A stretch of DNA of 64,000 nucleotides from Lutjanus erythropterus (lineage: Eukaryota > Chordata > Actinopteri > Lutjaniformes > Lutjanidae). The first letter of the stretch is position 1. Every line of letters starts with the position of its first letter. The stretch covers positions 4,439,878 to 4,503,877 of the forward strand of contig CM034613.1 of assembly GCA_020091685.1 (NCBI GenBank). The letters run 5' to 3'. A program made the position numbers and the translations under genes. Of the stretch, positions 44,500 to 56,455 are shown piece by piece. A model generated the notes under the pieces. The model did not search any database. It saw only the letters and a list, made by a program, of their open reading frames with translations, and was not told where the DNA came from.

Positions 44500-45115
44500 A
44501 TAACACAATACACTATAGCATGACAACCTTTGGAAGTAGGAATAATGGCAGGCGGCACCATCTCCCCTCTAGCCTTTATTATGCCAGTGGAACTAATCAT
44601 TGGGCTGTGAGAGGAAAATGCCTTAAGTCTGGAGAACGACTTCCTCCTTTCCCTCAGGGTTTCATGGACGACTTGACCACCCTGACCTCAACTGGTATGT
44701 GTGCAATGTGACTCTTGTGGTCTACCTCACAGCTAACTGTCCTGGGAGACTACAGTGGATGAAACATACGGAAAAAGTTGAAGCTGAGGCAGGGCAGCAG
44801 GGCTGGAGAGTACAAGTACGGTAGTACAGTAGAAGTGGTCTGCAAAGCTTTAATGATAAAATAAACTTTCTGAAACAGATGGGAGTTCGAGGGTGGGCCC
44901 TACAGCAAGCTACAAGGTCATTACTGGAAGCTGCTAAGTGTAGTGTCAGCTCGGGCTGAGGAGAACGGACCCAATGTGGGCAGTAAGGTGACCATCAACC
45001 TATAGGAAGAGGTAAAGGTGGAGGGGGTCGCACCTGGAATGTCAGTTGTCACTGGAGGTGTTGTGGGCCTATCAATGAAAAACCACTGAAGGAGGGCAGT
45101 TCATATCCTATGAGC
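44500..45115 (+). pseudogene. Internally deleted non-LTR reverse-transcriptase pseudogene
   Basis: The frame from about 44515 reads PLEVGIMAGGTISPLAFIM, matching the region just before the RT catalytic box in a teleost LINE family (LEVGIxxGCTIS). After a frameshift, FMDDLTTLT appears at 44661-44687. FMDD is the F/Y-x-D-D catalytic motif. Downstream the text jumps to the far C-terminus: from about 44714 a VVYL segment (family VVYxIELTVPWED), then EAEAGQQGWRVQVR (44783 on) and MGVRGWALQQATRSLLEAAK (44879 on). The thumb and most of the connection, about a kilobase in the family as I remember it, is missing. Several stops and at least two frameshifts confirm a dead copy. The 3' edge near 45110 is uncertain. 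Confidence 0.75.
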
Positions 45116-46835
45116 TAAACTTTCACCCCTTTCTAAATCACACAACTTCTGCATTTTAAAGAGGTATACTACAAGCAGTACATGTCTATCAGCTTTTATT
45201 GGGAGCCAGTAGGGATTGCAATAGCATTGACAGGTGTCTGGCACACCCAACTCATCACATTGATCAAAGGTGGCCTGCCACTGGCACCAACAATGAAGTC
45301 AAATACTCACAATGTACACAAATTGTCTAATTAGAGCAGAGATCCAAAAAGAGAGTCCAGAGAACAGGCAATCGATCACCAAACAAAAACATTCAGCTTT
45401 TTTGGTTTTAGCTTTCCCTGGATTTCCCAGCTGAGATGCTCATCAATTGTGCCATCCACCATTGCTCATGTGTTGAGGGCAGACAGGAAGTGACTGGAAA
45501 TATCAATAGTTATAAAACAGAAAAGTTTAAGGCCAGTCCAAAGTGCACATATTAGCTGTTGAGGTTCACAGTTGGGTCATTTAGTGATTTAGTCATTTTA
45601 TATTATGATCTGGGATACAACAGTGAGGGAATCAAACTAAATACCCCAAGCCCTGGCATTTATCTGTAATTTTGACATTTTACATTTCAGCATTATAAGT
45701 ACACTACTAACAATCAATTTATTGTATTTAAAACAACAGTAGAGCCTCTCATCAGCTCTGTTTTAGTCCACCAGCAGTAGGGGGGACAAGAATAGTTCTA
45801 TATATGCCTTGATTGTGTGCATGTTGATGCTGAGGCCTTTAGTTGAACACTGAAGCATCATGTCATGAGGAAACAAAATTAGAACAAAACATATAATCAG
45901 GCCAGCAAAAGAGAACAGAAAGACAGGAGTAATGAAGAAAACAAACAAACTTCCATCAAAATAAAAGTGAGCAAACTGATACTGCTAGCAGTGTCAGTAT
46001 TAATATGTAGTGGCTATCCATGTAAAGACATCTGTATTGTCTTTATTTTGCATATGTGTTTATTGTTATTTGTGGAACAAGCTAAAATTATAACATACCT
46101 TATGCACTAATGTGTTAGCAATTGACCCTTCCCTAGTCCCCTCCCGTTGTGCAGAACTACGACAGCTTTCTGCTGTCATGTTTCCTGTAGATCTGCTACA
46201 TGCTAGAATTCTCTATGTTAGCCAGAACACAAAATTTTGAAGGTGTTTAAAAGATGTGGTCAGGGGACCTGTAAAGGACACATATATAGTACAGCCACAT
46301 CTTAAGTTAGCTAATGTTAGCAAAATGTTAGACAATTAGTTACCAAATCTACATCAGTTGCGTTTGTTTGATCACTAATGTTAGCAAAACACTAGCAAAC
46401 TAGCTAGATTATCTACATTCATTGTCAGCTAGCTATTAGGCTAGTGTTCCTAACATGCTGACTTGAGATGTGACTATATGTATAACATCTTTTAACAATC
46501 TTACAAAATTTAGATGCACCTAGCACATAGCATATCTAAGTACAGGAAACAGGAACGCTGACCCAAGGCTACGCCAGGTACCAAGGTCGTAGAACTGTTA
46601 TTGAAGCACAGAACAAAAAGGAGCGGGACTTAAGAACGGTCATTCATTAGGCATGAAGAAACACTGGCATTCAATTGGAGGTGTGCTTTAAGCCACCAGT
46701 CTACTATTCGCTCTACTATGCTCTATTTTGGTCTCCAGCAGCCCCCAGGAAAACTAGCAGTATGTTACTCTATGTTCACCAGCTAGGCAGGTAGATTAAA
46801 GTAGATTCTAAGATTATAAATGTGCAAAATTTGAA
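45116..46835. other. Single-copy DNA and GCTAGC-rich patch
   Basis: Mostly featureless. At 46300-46460 the words GTTAGCAAAA and TAGCTAG recur, like the array at 58025-58365, but without regular spacing. The region 46560-46800 may be old transposon. A 61-codon minus-strand frame (45763-45948) is hydrophobic but unsupported. Confidence 0.45.
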
Positions 46836-46839
46836 AGTC

Positions 46840-46985
46840 CATGTCTAAAGCCGCTGTTTGGTTTGCCTGTTCTGAGCAACAGTAGAAACATGGCAGTGAA
46901 ACATGGCTGACCTTGTGGAAAAGGACCTGCAGCTTCTGGAGATACAAAGGGCTCATTCTAAGGTAACAAAACAATAGATCCCTGT
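46840..46985. mobile_element. GTGTAGGATTTAG-type element, second partial copy
   Basis: GTAGAAACATGGCAGTGAAACATGG (shared core GTAGAAACATGG) and GGCTCATTCTAAGGTAACAAAA match 29953-30130 (GTAGAAACATGGTGG; TTCTAAGGTAATGAAAACA). Neither terminus is preserved. Orientation is the same as the first copy. Confidence 0.6.
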
Positions 46986-47149
46986 AAATGTTAAATGAAG
47001 AATAATGATTAATGCAGCTACTAATAAAATTCTGAAAACAGCGCTTCAACTAGAATAATTCTATTTTTCAATTTTATATTGTGTACATCCTTCACCACTG
47101 GAATACTCTCACTCATTGGGATGACATCTTTCCTCATTCCTTTGCTTTT
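46986..47149. other. Nothing seen
   Basis: Short AT-rich stretch. Confidence 0.6.
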
Positions 47150-47530
47150 TGTTTTTGCTGGCACGAGCTCGTGTTAGATTATTAAGAACTGACACAAATT
47201 CCCAAGAACAAAGACGAACGGCGGCGTTGACACAGTTCCCCACTGCTCAAAGCGAGAGGTTATATTTTGGTTTGGAAGCTGCTACATGCCTTGAGGCGGG
47301 TGGCTGTGTGTCTGGAGATTGGGTTTAATTGGGAAGCGGTGACCTTTTCCACCAGAGAAAACACACACAGAGGCTGTAAAACGCACATTAAGAGTCAGAG
47401 TAGGGTTCTATCGAGCCGGGACAGACACTGACTCACAGTGTTGTGATTCAACAAAGAAATTAATTAAGAGGACAGATACTGCTGTGCGGGTAATTTATGA
47501 TTCATGTTAATACGAATAAAGGGCAAACCC
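47150..47530. promoter_or_regulatory. Strong candidate conserved non-coding element
   Basis: Complex sequence with CpGs (GACGAACGGCGGCGTTGACA, about 47212), GGGTTTAATTGGGAAGCGG (about 47321), AAATTAATTAAGAGG (about 47457) and GGGTAATTTATGATTCATG (about 47489). It has no open frame worth listing and no repeat. It ends at a C9 run at about 47527. Confidence 0.4.
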
Positions 47531-48895
47531 CCCCCCATCTCTCTTTTACTGCAGCATTCTATGATTTTGTATCTCTGCATCTCTTTGTGTTACTTTATGA
47601 ATTGTCTCAGACTTTCATTCACTATTAATCGAGATGCAACTATATTTCAAAGATACGTGAAGGCATAATAAATAATTCATTTACTTTTAAATGAAAAACT
47701 GTGTCAAAATTGTCAACTGTAATTTTTGATGCAGTGCTTTTTAACATGAGTGCATCATGATTTATTCTGAGACACCAGCAACAGGCAGAAAAAAAGAGAC
47801 TTTTGCTGGGAAGACTGATAGACCGTACTGACTCCTTTACTGTCCTTTACACTGAGTATTGGACGCTGATCCCAGAGGGGCAAATGGCACCCCAACTTTT
47901 GAAAAACAGGAAGTTGTCTCCCTTAATACGGTGTAACACCGTCACTAGCGCTATGACTTATTTTGCTGAGTCACCAGTTGGGACATGGTCACTCATTAAA
48001 CCGGAACACCGGTGGGTCTTGCTTCATTACATGTTCGTTTCTGTTTTCCTTGTGACTTGTGACAATGAAGGATGTGAAAATGTGATAACAAAACAGATGC
48101 GGATTTTGACGAAAAGCCACTTGTTCATTTTATTTTTATTTTTCTGCATTCATTTTTTTTTTGTTTTGTTTTGTTTTGTTTTTACAAATTGTTAAAAAAT
48201 AGAGATAAAAATGGGTGGATATAAATGTACTTTATGTGGCAGGCACAGACGCAAAGACAAACATGAAAACTACTGGAATATTATGTGATTTTTCCATATT
48301 GAGCTAGGAACAAATAGATTGCTGATGAAACGACGACTACACTACAAAAATGCCACTAATTCTTGACTTTTAAAAGACAGTATGTACATTCTGCTGTTAG
48401 GGGTTTATCAATCCAAAACAACAAAAGACATGGTTTAATGACATTGTGAAGTAGCATGGGATCATGGGAGTTGTCTTCATTGTTTAAACAACCACCATCG
48501 GCAATAAGAATCAATCTGTGGTGACTCAGGCATAAATAATGTTCACAGACCAGGTTAATGCTGGTGGATGCTGGATGGATGTTGACAAGTGACCAAATGA
48601 AATGCACCATTATTTTGAATAATTTACATTTTTCTCTAGGTTTGTACTGTAAGTAAATACATATACATTGCAGATCTAGTTGTTTTTATATATCTTAATA
48701 TTTTCTTCTTTTTTTCGAAAACATGACATGAACACAGAAACAAATGTAAAGACAATCCACCTGCCAGGACAGCCCACAATACTAGGGGTTGTGATGATTC
48801 ACTCATGCATTGATTCAGACGGCCTGTTTTGGTAAAAAGCCAAATGTGAATCGGAAAAAACATGTATGCAGCACCAGCGTATTGATGCATCTCAT
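47531..48895. other. Mixed DNA with palindromic patch and T-run
   Basis: The stretch 47795-48060 is denser in composition and has small palindromes (TACGGTGTAACACCGT, CCGGAACACCGG). The 130-codon frame 47803-48195 covers it but ends in a (TTTTG)n run at 48145-48182. I suspect an old transposon. The rest is AT-rich. Confidence 0.4.
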
Positions 48896-50885
48896 TCAGA
48901 CGCGCATATGTTTCATTTTTGGCATCAATTAAGATTCCTCAGTTTTCTCTCTCCCCTTCCTCTCTGCCTCTGCCTGCACTGCTCTCCCTGGACGCCTGCT
49001 GCCTCACTCACAAAAAACAAGCGCTCCCCCCTCCCTCCCCTGTCTCTCTACTTCATTTCCTCAAAACAGACAGTGAAAGAAGTGATGTTGCACCATCACA
49101 CTGTCATAACACACAAGTGTGGAGTAAGTTTGGGCTTTATAAGAAAGATGAGAAACACTGCTGCAAATCATTTATGCAAAATGTGGAGGACAGAGAAAAG
49201 AGTCTCCCAGAGACGTCATGTCACTGGGAGCAGGCAACACGTAGCATCACTGTTCCTCCACACCTCACTTCCTCTACACGGTCAAATTCAATCAAAAGCA
49301 CAACACTCTTCACATGAAACAGAACTGCTTATCATCTTACTACAAAACTGCATTTTAAAAAGTTTTAAAGTTTGTTCAAAGATTCTCATTTATACATGAG
49401 ATTCTTAATAAATGTTAACTTCTCTGTCTTTACTGTTATTGAATTTAGTAAAACTATCAGAATTCTTCTTGCAACTAATAGTACCCTACAAATGTAGCAT
49501 TAATAGAATCAAAATGTAAAGATTCACATATTGTATTGTCTTGTATTGTATCGTGACAGGGCTGAATTGTATTGCACCAAATTGTTAGCTGTTTTAAAAT
49601 TTCTGAGATGAATCATATCACTGAACATGTAAGGAATGAGACAAGATGAGAGTATACCAATACCAATTCCAGTAGGACACACAGTATTGATCAGTATTCT
49701 GGATAAAAAATCAGGACAATTATTTTAAAATCTCTCTTGTGTGAGTACCTCAACTTTATGCATGGGTAATATTTTATATAAAAAAGTATGTGTAATAATT
49801 CTTTGAGAAGTTTTATGGTAGTGACATTCAAAATTCGAAAACAGATGTGCATATTTTGGATTATTTCTCATTAGATGAAAATGGTTAAGTCTATTTATTT
49901 CATGCAAATCACCTGCAAAAACTGCACACTATGCCAATAACCTATTGTTTGCTATTAAGGTACAGCAAAAATATTCCCAAATACATTGTTTAAGAAAATT
50001 GGGTCTCAGGCAGTGGCATATTAAAGTTGAGTGAGAAAAAAAAAAACCCTCCAGCAAGTTTATCCTACAGAGAACTAAGGTACAATTCAATGATTATGAC
50101 ACCCATCTGGACTATAGTGCCGTTTGTTTATGGTAAGTATACAAGGTTATCTTAATTAACTTGACAGTTATATAATATGTTATATAAACTGCAGCACCAT
50201 TATAACAGAAGTAGTCTCTCTCCCATTTGTCTTCCAGTTTCTGTCACAGTCATTACAAACAGTAAGTACTAGAAACTCATTTTTACTCACACACACACAC
50301 ATAGGCACATTCATAACATTTACATATTCATAATAGGAAAGCAAAGCTTTGTAATCATGCATTGTTTGCCAATGATGTTTACAACAGTGGAGACAGTCAG
50401 ACATCATTACGGTCTAAATACTGTGAATTAAATTAAGCAAATGTGGTCGCTCAACGAAATGGATTTTCAAATGAATGGCAGAGCAGGCAACAGAAATGCA
50501 TTCCTGTTGAGTTAGTGGAATACAGAGCTCCTCGCAGCTGCAGATGCCAGTTCATTGTCTCTTAAAGCTGCTGATTCATTCACTTATTTAGGGAAACATG
50601 CACAAAGAATTGCTTAAGAAGAATTGCTTTTTCATAAGACAATGATGAATAGGAGCAGGGGTGCAGATTCAGCGTAAAGGGTTAGCCACATGCTAATAAA
50701 CTTTTATACTATTAAAATAAGAAAATATGTGCATGTTTTGCTAAACACCGCAGACTGTGGACACTGTGGCAACAAGTGTTAACTAATTTAAAGTTACTTA
50801 AGTTATGTTGAGTTGCAATGCAATGCAGTGGAACACCTAACCTAACCTAACCAAGTTTTGGTGCTTAAGCCTAAGCGTTTAGAAC
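48896..50885. other. Pyrimidine patch then AT-rich DNA
   Basis: A CT-rich patch at about 48940-49060 underlies two overlapping frames, including the longest in the window (177 codons, 48866-49399). Neither has a domain. A tattgtat-type simple patch lies at 49528-49550, A12 near 50037, and (CA)n near 50289-50301. CCTAACCTAACCTAACC (50837-50853) is a short degenerate run, too small to be an interstitial telomere. Confidence 0.5.
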
Positions 50886-50890
50886 GTGTG

Positions 50891-52126
50891 TTTAAAGCTA
50901 TAGTATGTGACATTTCTGCATTAAAATGTCTAAAAATGTTAGATATATGGAATACATTTTGTTAACATTTCATTTCCTACTAGTTAGGAAAAGCATAACA
51001 ACTAGCTAGTAGTTATCACTTCCAAAAACTTGGGATACATTGGATACATCAGAAAGAGAAGAAGGAAGTCTGCAAATTTGACCAAATGTGTCATAAATGA
51101 AATGTATTACATTACTTACAACGCAACCCAAAAATGCGTCTTATAACCCCAACAGTGATTTTTTCCTAAACCTGACGTAACCAAACCACAACAATTTTAA
51201 CAACATTAACCACGTATTTAACATCATGATCATCTTGATCATAGTAATTATGACTGGAGTGCTATAAAGAGCAAGAAATCCATAAACATGATTTCTGCCT
51301 CACATCAGATGGATTTTCATCTGCACTGGTGGTTGTTTATTAATCAAGACCACAGTTCCCAGTTTAGTTCAATTCAATCAATACAACTTTATTAATCTCA
51401 TTAGGGGCAATTTGTTTGAGCAGCTCATTACATAAAAAAAACAAAAAAACAACTCATGATGCCAAGGAGGTCATGTGTAATATAATCCATAAATAATACT
51501 AATAGAGTTGCTGAGGCACAATAAAAAAAAAAAAAAATCATAAAAACATACACCAACAATGACAAAATTTAAATGTGAGAGAGTGGAAGAACGTACATGT
51601 TCATATTTTTGATCCAGTATGACACATGTTGGTCCTCTGTACACTCAGTGAACCTCTGTGGAGCCTCTGGTCTCAGACAGCAGCACTCAGGTGTATTTGG
51701 CATTCTGCCCCCCCAAGTTGAATTTTGACACCACTGTTGGAGCAGCTGAACTGCACAGGTTCTTCCAGACTTCCCAGCCACTGTTTTCAAAAGTAAGTTG
51801 TTTAAAAAGTAAGTGTAAAAGTAGAAAACTGTAAACTCAGTATGACGGCTGGGATTTATTCGCGCTCATACTGTAGGGAGACGCCACCGTAGCAATGGAG
51901 GCTTGTTAACTTCCGGCACTTCAACAGATTAATCTATACCATGTTTTCCAGTTGCAACTAGCTAGCAGGAAATGCACCGTTACCTTGAATAAATGACATA
52001 TTTCTCTGTGTTTGAACATTGCTGGAAATGTTTGGGATAATGTACGTACTTAACTCAACAAAAAATATAACGTGTCATATGTTTATAACATTTTAATGCA
52101 GAAATGTTACATATTACAGCTTCAAA
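50891..52126. mobile_element. Non-autonomous TIR DNA transposon, 1.24 kb
   Basis: Left end TTTAAAGCTATAGTATGTGA (50891) and the complement of the right end TTTGAAGCTGTAATATGTAA (from 52126 backward) match over 38 bases with four differences. Both continue into CATTTCTGCATTAAAATG. Subterminal inverted similarity continues (CATTTCCTACTAGTTAGG left; CTAGCTAGCAGGAAATG right). No transposase frame is present, so this is a non-autonomous copy. A-rich DNA at 51420-51560, starting after ACAACTTTATTAATCTCATT, looks like the reversed 3' end of an inserted retroelement (AATAAAGTTG on the minus strand). Confidence 0.8.
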
Positions 52127-52229
52127 TTACTCACCATGGAGTGCTACTTTTCAAAAAGTTTAATTTACAGCTAATCAGTTAATATCAGGAACAAAAAAAG
52201 AAAAAATGTTTAAATCTATTTAGTTTTGT

Positions 52230-52480
52230 GTGGGCTGTAGCATCTTTTATTTAAATGCAGCACAGAGTGGAGATGAGTAAGGTGTGGCACTTAGTAAAAA
52301 GCCTTTCATCTCTGATATTTCTGTGCCTTGGCAGCTCCTTTATTGGTCTCCCAATCCATCTATCAAACCATTCAGCTATGCTGATTGGCCCGCCGGCCTG
52401 CAAGAGAGACCAAAAATCAATTTGAAGCCAGGATCTTCACTTGCATTTGATTAAGCGTTTGCCTTGCCCGGGAGGGGAAA
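52230..52480. promoter_or_regulatory. Strong candidate conserved non-coding element
   Basis: Complex sequence with CCTTTATTGGTCTCCCAATC (inverted and direct CCAAT words, about 52337), CTATCAAACCATTCAG, GATTGGCCCGCCGGCC (about 52382), ACCAAAAATCAATTTGAAGC and TTGCATTTGATTAAGCG (52441-52457). No coding frame and no repeat. Confidence 0.45.
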
Positions 52481-52639
52481 AAAAGGCTCGCTGTCATTAT
52501 GATGCAAACTCAAACCTCGCTCATCTTCACCTAACAGACTCCTCTCACCTCCATCCCTCCCTCTTTCTGCCCTCTTTCACCTCCTTCTCTTTCTTTCCTC
52601 CAGCTCACCTCTGCTCACCTTTCCCAAGTTTTGACATTG
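52481..52639. repeat. CT-rich patch
   Basis: A pyrimidine-rich linker between two candidate elements, underlying short Ser/Pro-rich artefact frames. Confidence 0.6.
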
Positions 52640-52900
52640 ACTTGGTGAAATTAAGTCGGTTTGACTGGCGCCTGTCAAACCCGGCGGAGGATAAATACTG
52701 TTTTTTTTTTTGTTTTTTTTTAAATGTGTCAAAAAAGAAGGGAAGGTGAAAATGAACGTCGGAGGACAGAACGTCTGCTCTGCCCTGATTCCCATGAGTC
52801 TCCCTGCTGGCAAAGAGAAGCATCATGACAGCCGCAGCCAGAGGTTAAAGCACCAATTAGCTACAGTTAATGAAGCCTCATTAGCCTCCGCTAAGTTTCT
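52640..52900. promoter_or_regulatory. Strong candidate conserved non-coding element
   Basis: Two complex cores. The first is GAAATTAAGTCGGTTTGACT and GCGCCTGTCAAACCCGGCGG (52645-52690). The second is GCACCAATTAGCTACAGTTA and AATGAAGCCTCATTAGCCTC (52849-52890). They flank a T10 run and a Lys-rich artefact. The second core has four TAAT/ATTA words in 40 bases. With the block at 52230 it makes a cluster. Confidence 0.45.
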
Positions 52901-53840
52901 CCCCCTCTTTCTCTCGCTCTTTCACTTCCTTCCTTCACACTTTTCTTCCTCTACTGCTCAGATATCAACCCTGGCTGACCTCAAAGACCAGTGAAAGAGA
53001 GACACATACACATAGAAATGATTGGCAGTGACTGACAATGAGCAGAAAGTCAGTATATATCAGATTTATATACGAACGAAAATAGACATGAGGAGACCTG
53101 GCAACCCAGGGCAGACGGGCTGCATTCATATTGTCAGATGGAGACACCGAGACAGAAAGTTTGCTATCACTGTGAGAGATCTTTTCTAGATTGCTTCATA
53201 CCACAAAACAAGTTGCAAGCTACTTCAAGCATCTACTTCCTTGATTGACATTGTCACATTCCATAGAGGAAAACTCCCACAGCAGACGCTTTCAAAGTCT
53301 GACAATGTGAGATGTATACTTTTTTTTTTTTTTTTACATTTCTGCAAACTATTAGCAGCTCCTGTTTGCAGTCTACCCATTGATGTATGAAAAACTAGAT
53401 CTGGACCACTTTGATACCAAAGAACACTTGAAAATGTGATCATTTTCAGGCAAGTTCTGGAGTTATAAGGAACATCTTTTTATATGATTTCTAAGCAGAT
53501 TTATGGATGCTTTTTCATAATAGAGATAATATCAATGATATCCTCAGAAAGCGAAAGTTGCACTGGATCTAAAAACACATGTATCATACTGATGTGTTCA
53601 GACAGAGGTATGTTAATAGTAAGATAGTTCTTTCACTCAGGGAACATTCTGGGTGCTAAAGTAGCATCACAGGAAAAAATGAGTTTTGTCTTCACTTTCA
53701 CCTTTGAAAACTAGTCATCATAAAAAGTTAGCTACCTGACTTTGTTCTTATCAAAAATGTTTTGCATGAATAAAAATCAATGCTAGTAGCCTGTTTATGG
53801 TGTATAGTGGCCAATGATTAGTCTGTGGTGGCACTGGCAA
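52901..53840. other. CT patch then AT-rich DNA
   Basis: A pyrimidine tract at 52900-52965 is followed by CAG, an acceptor-like arrangement, but no donor follows the short open segment ending at a stop near 52994. A T16 run lies at about 53320-53336. Otherwise single-copy. Confidence 0.5.
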
Positions 53841-54395
53841 CCAGAGGTGTGGACTCAAGTCACATGATTTGGACTCAAGTAAAATTCAACTCCTTTAGAC
53901 TCGAATTGATAAAATCAAAAGAGACTCATAATAACTCATTACCTCATTTGCACTTAAGCCTTTGGATCTCAAAATACTAGATACCTTCACCCAAATGCAA
54001 AGATTAAAAGGTCTGTTGAAAAAGTCTTTCAATTAATGTCTCTTCATTTCCTGAACTGACAAACCTTGAAACTATTCATTCTCAGCAAGTCAACTTTTTA
54101 TTTCCCAGATCCACTATGTTTGAACCAATTCAACAGCATCTTAGTTTGAGAAAGTTATACAGGAGGTAATTTAATTTGTGTACAAAAATTATGAGAAAAA
54201 AACATTGCATAAAGAATAGTAAGTCAAGGCTAATATTAACACAGTGAGCTAATACTTAGCAAATGTTAGCTTGACAAGTAACTTTGTAAATCAATGAGGC
54301 TGGAAAATTATTGTTACATAATGACTTTTTTAGGACTCAAAACTCAGACTTGTCAGTCTGACTTGGGACTTGACTTGATGACTTCAACTTTGCCT
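53841..54395. mobile_element. GACTTG-rich teleost element, copy 2
   Basis: Begins AGGTGTGGACTCAAGTCACA and matches 37735-38556 through several ordered phrases (listed there). It ends CTTGGGACTTGACTTGATGA. Shorter than copy 1, lacking its internal duplication. Confidence 0.65.
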
Positions 54396-54414
54396 GCAAT
54401 TTGACCACATCTTC

Positions 54415-55020
54415 AGTCTAGCCAATGAAAAAATGAATGAAGGTTTTTAGGACTGGAAGCAACATTAAACAGCAACAACAACAAAAAAAAAACCCACATG
54501 AAATGTACAGTTTTACAAATTGGATCCAAGCCACATTTAGAGGTTGTTTGAAATGTGACTCCAGTTGGATTTTTGCAGATGCATCTCAGTCAGGATGCTT
54601 TGGCCACTTAAATCAGATTTCAAAGTTTGTTTTGCGTCACTTGTTGACAATGATGACAGAGTGATGGAGGTGTATCAGAGCAAAGAATCCATGCTGCTAC
54701 TAGCAGAGCGGTATGGAGGACACCCAGCCTCGAGCCCCTTCTCGCTGAATTTGTCTGCTGCGACAGAGGAGTTCTGCACTGCAACTTAACAGTGCAACCA
54801 CACAGATAGGTTCACATCATCTGGGTACACAAATCCAATCTGATCACTAGCGACAAATTCTGTCTGATTTGAGGATCAGATCTGATTTGCCTGGCTCTTG
54901 GAAAAGTCCCTTGAAAAAGTTAATCATCCACGGCAATGAGAAAATGAATGACGATCTTTGGGGCGGGAAGCAACGGTAAACACCAGCGGCATTAAGCTAC
55001 AAATGGGCTCAACAATGGTC
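54415..55020. repeat. Transposon-like segment with direct repeats
   Basis: AATGAAAAAATGAATGAAGG-tttt-GGACTGGAAGCAAC (about 54424) recurs as AATGAGAAAATGAATGACGA-tctt-GGGCGGGAAGCAAC (about 54938), 514 bases apart and in the same orientation. Between them is ATCAGATCTGATTTGCC-type sequence that I associate with a teleost DNA transposon. Short overlapping frames (54437-54664, 54565-54789) have no domain. Confidence 0.5.
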
Positions 55021-56114
55021 TCATTTATTTGAGGTAATTGTACTAATTCATCAGCATTAACTTACCAATAATACATTAAAGTGCAAGAATGATTGAACCT
55101 TCAAGGAATATGGGCAACATTGAAAGAAATTTAACATTCTTGATATCTACAGTAATTACTTCCTGTTAGATTTTATTGTCCTGCAGACTCAGCAATTCAT
55201 TCAGGCACTTTTTGCTTTGGCAATGTATCAAATGACAGTGTCCAGCTATTAAAGCTCAGACTGGAGAGGAGAGGAAGAATGCAGGACTCTAACAAAGACG
55301 AGTTGGACTGGACGGTAATTTTATGTGGAGCCTATGGGGACTTCATAGGTCAAGCTGACTGGAAAGTCAAGCCTATTTTTTTTTTTTTTTGTAATGCGAG
55401 CTCATTAATGGCAAAGTGAATTTAACTCCAGGTCGTAGAATCATCCCCAACACCCTGTACGGGTGCTCTGTAGGGACACATGGGACAAGCTGAGCCTCAG
55501 GAGGGGAAAAAGATGTCAGAATAAACTGTTCAGGATTGTCCTTCTGCAATGTACCAATACACACACACATACACGTCCCTGCACACATAAATCGGCATCA
55601 TTAAATCGACCCCCTGCTAGTTTTTCCGAAACAAGGGAAGCCCCAGAGCAGTGAGCGGTGAGGAAGCTCACATCAATTAACATGGAGGCAGGCATGTAGG
55701 ATGAACTGAGGGACATTACTGTATTACTCACATCAAAGGGCATGAGATTGATGACCTGTAGTAACGTGTGTGTGATTCAAAGCACCCTTGCAAGAAAACA
55801 TATTCTCTGTGTGTGCACCACACATCACAGCATAATCTAATGATGAATGCTTTGCACAGCTTAAAGTGGGCTGTATATCAATGCTTGTTATGAGTCAATA
55901 CATCATATGTAAGCAATAAATGAACTGGCTTACAGCGCAGCAAGTTGCTGCATTTGTTAAATAAAGATTGTCCTGAATCAAAGGGTGTGTGGTTCAAAGC
56001 TTTTGATGCCTTTAAACCATTAACCATTTATCCACTGCACAGTGAAAGCAACCAATCAGAGCTTGGTTCCAACTCAAAACATTGGTATTTCATTCTAAGA
56101 TCAAGACCCAAGAT
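55021..56114. other. Single-copy DNA, T15 run, possible element
   Basis: A T run lies at about 55377-55391. After it comes a complex patch (GCGAGCTCATTAATGGCAAA, about 55398) that could be conserved. A short ACACAC patch lies at 55561-55569. Frames here have no domains. Confidence 0.4.
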
Positions 56115-56455
56115 TTTGGGTAGATAGGTAGGAAGTTAGAGATAGGTTGGTAGAGAGTAGATAGATATATCTCAGTCACTGTGCACCATATGTTAATCAG
56201 ATAAATAATGAGTCATTTAAACAACACCTACTGCAAACATCAGCAATACCAACATCAAACAAAGTAGGTTGATAGAGAGTAGGGAGGTAGAGATAGGTTG
56301 GTAGAGGGTAAATAGATTGGCAAGTAGGTAGGTGGGTACCTTGGTAGGTAGGCAGGGGTAGAGGTAGGCTTGTAGAGGATAGGTAGAGTAGGTAGATAGG
56401 TAGATAGAGGCAAAGGTAGGTCGGAGGTGAGTAGATAAAGTAGATAGAGCGAAAG
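56115..56455. repeat. Degenerate (GGTAGATA)n minisatellite
   Basis: Two blocks (56115-56165 and 56262-56455) of GGTAGATA/GGTAGGTA/GAGAGTAG units, separated by about 95 bases of ordinary sequence. Tyr/Leu/Pro-rich minus-strand frames are artefacts of the repeat. Confidence 0.85.

Noticed and set aside
48866..49399. 177-codon plus-strand open frame, the longest in the window
   Set aside because: It overlaps a pyrimidine tract and a second frame in another phase. There is no domain, no Kozak context I trust, and composition follows the DNA rather than codon use.
50837..50853. CCTAACCTAACCTAACC as an interstitial telomere
   Set aside because: Only three units are present and the flanks are unrelated; too short to mean anything.
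52900..52994. Polypyrimidine tract plus CAG as a splice acceptor for a small exon
   Set aside because: The open segment ends at a stop after about 10 codons, no donor follows, and there is no homology.
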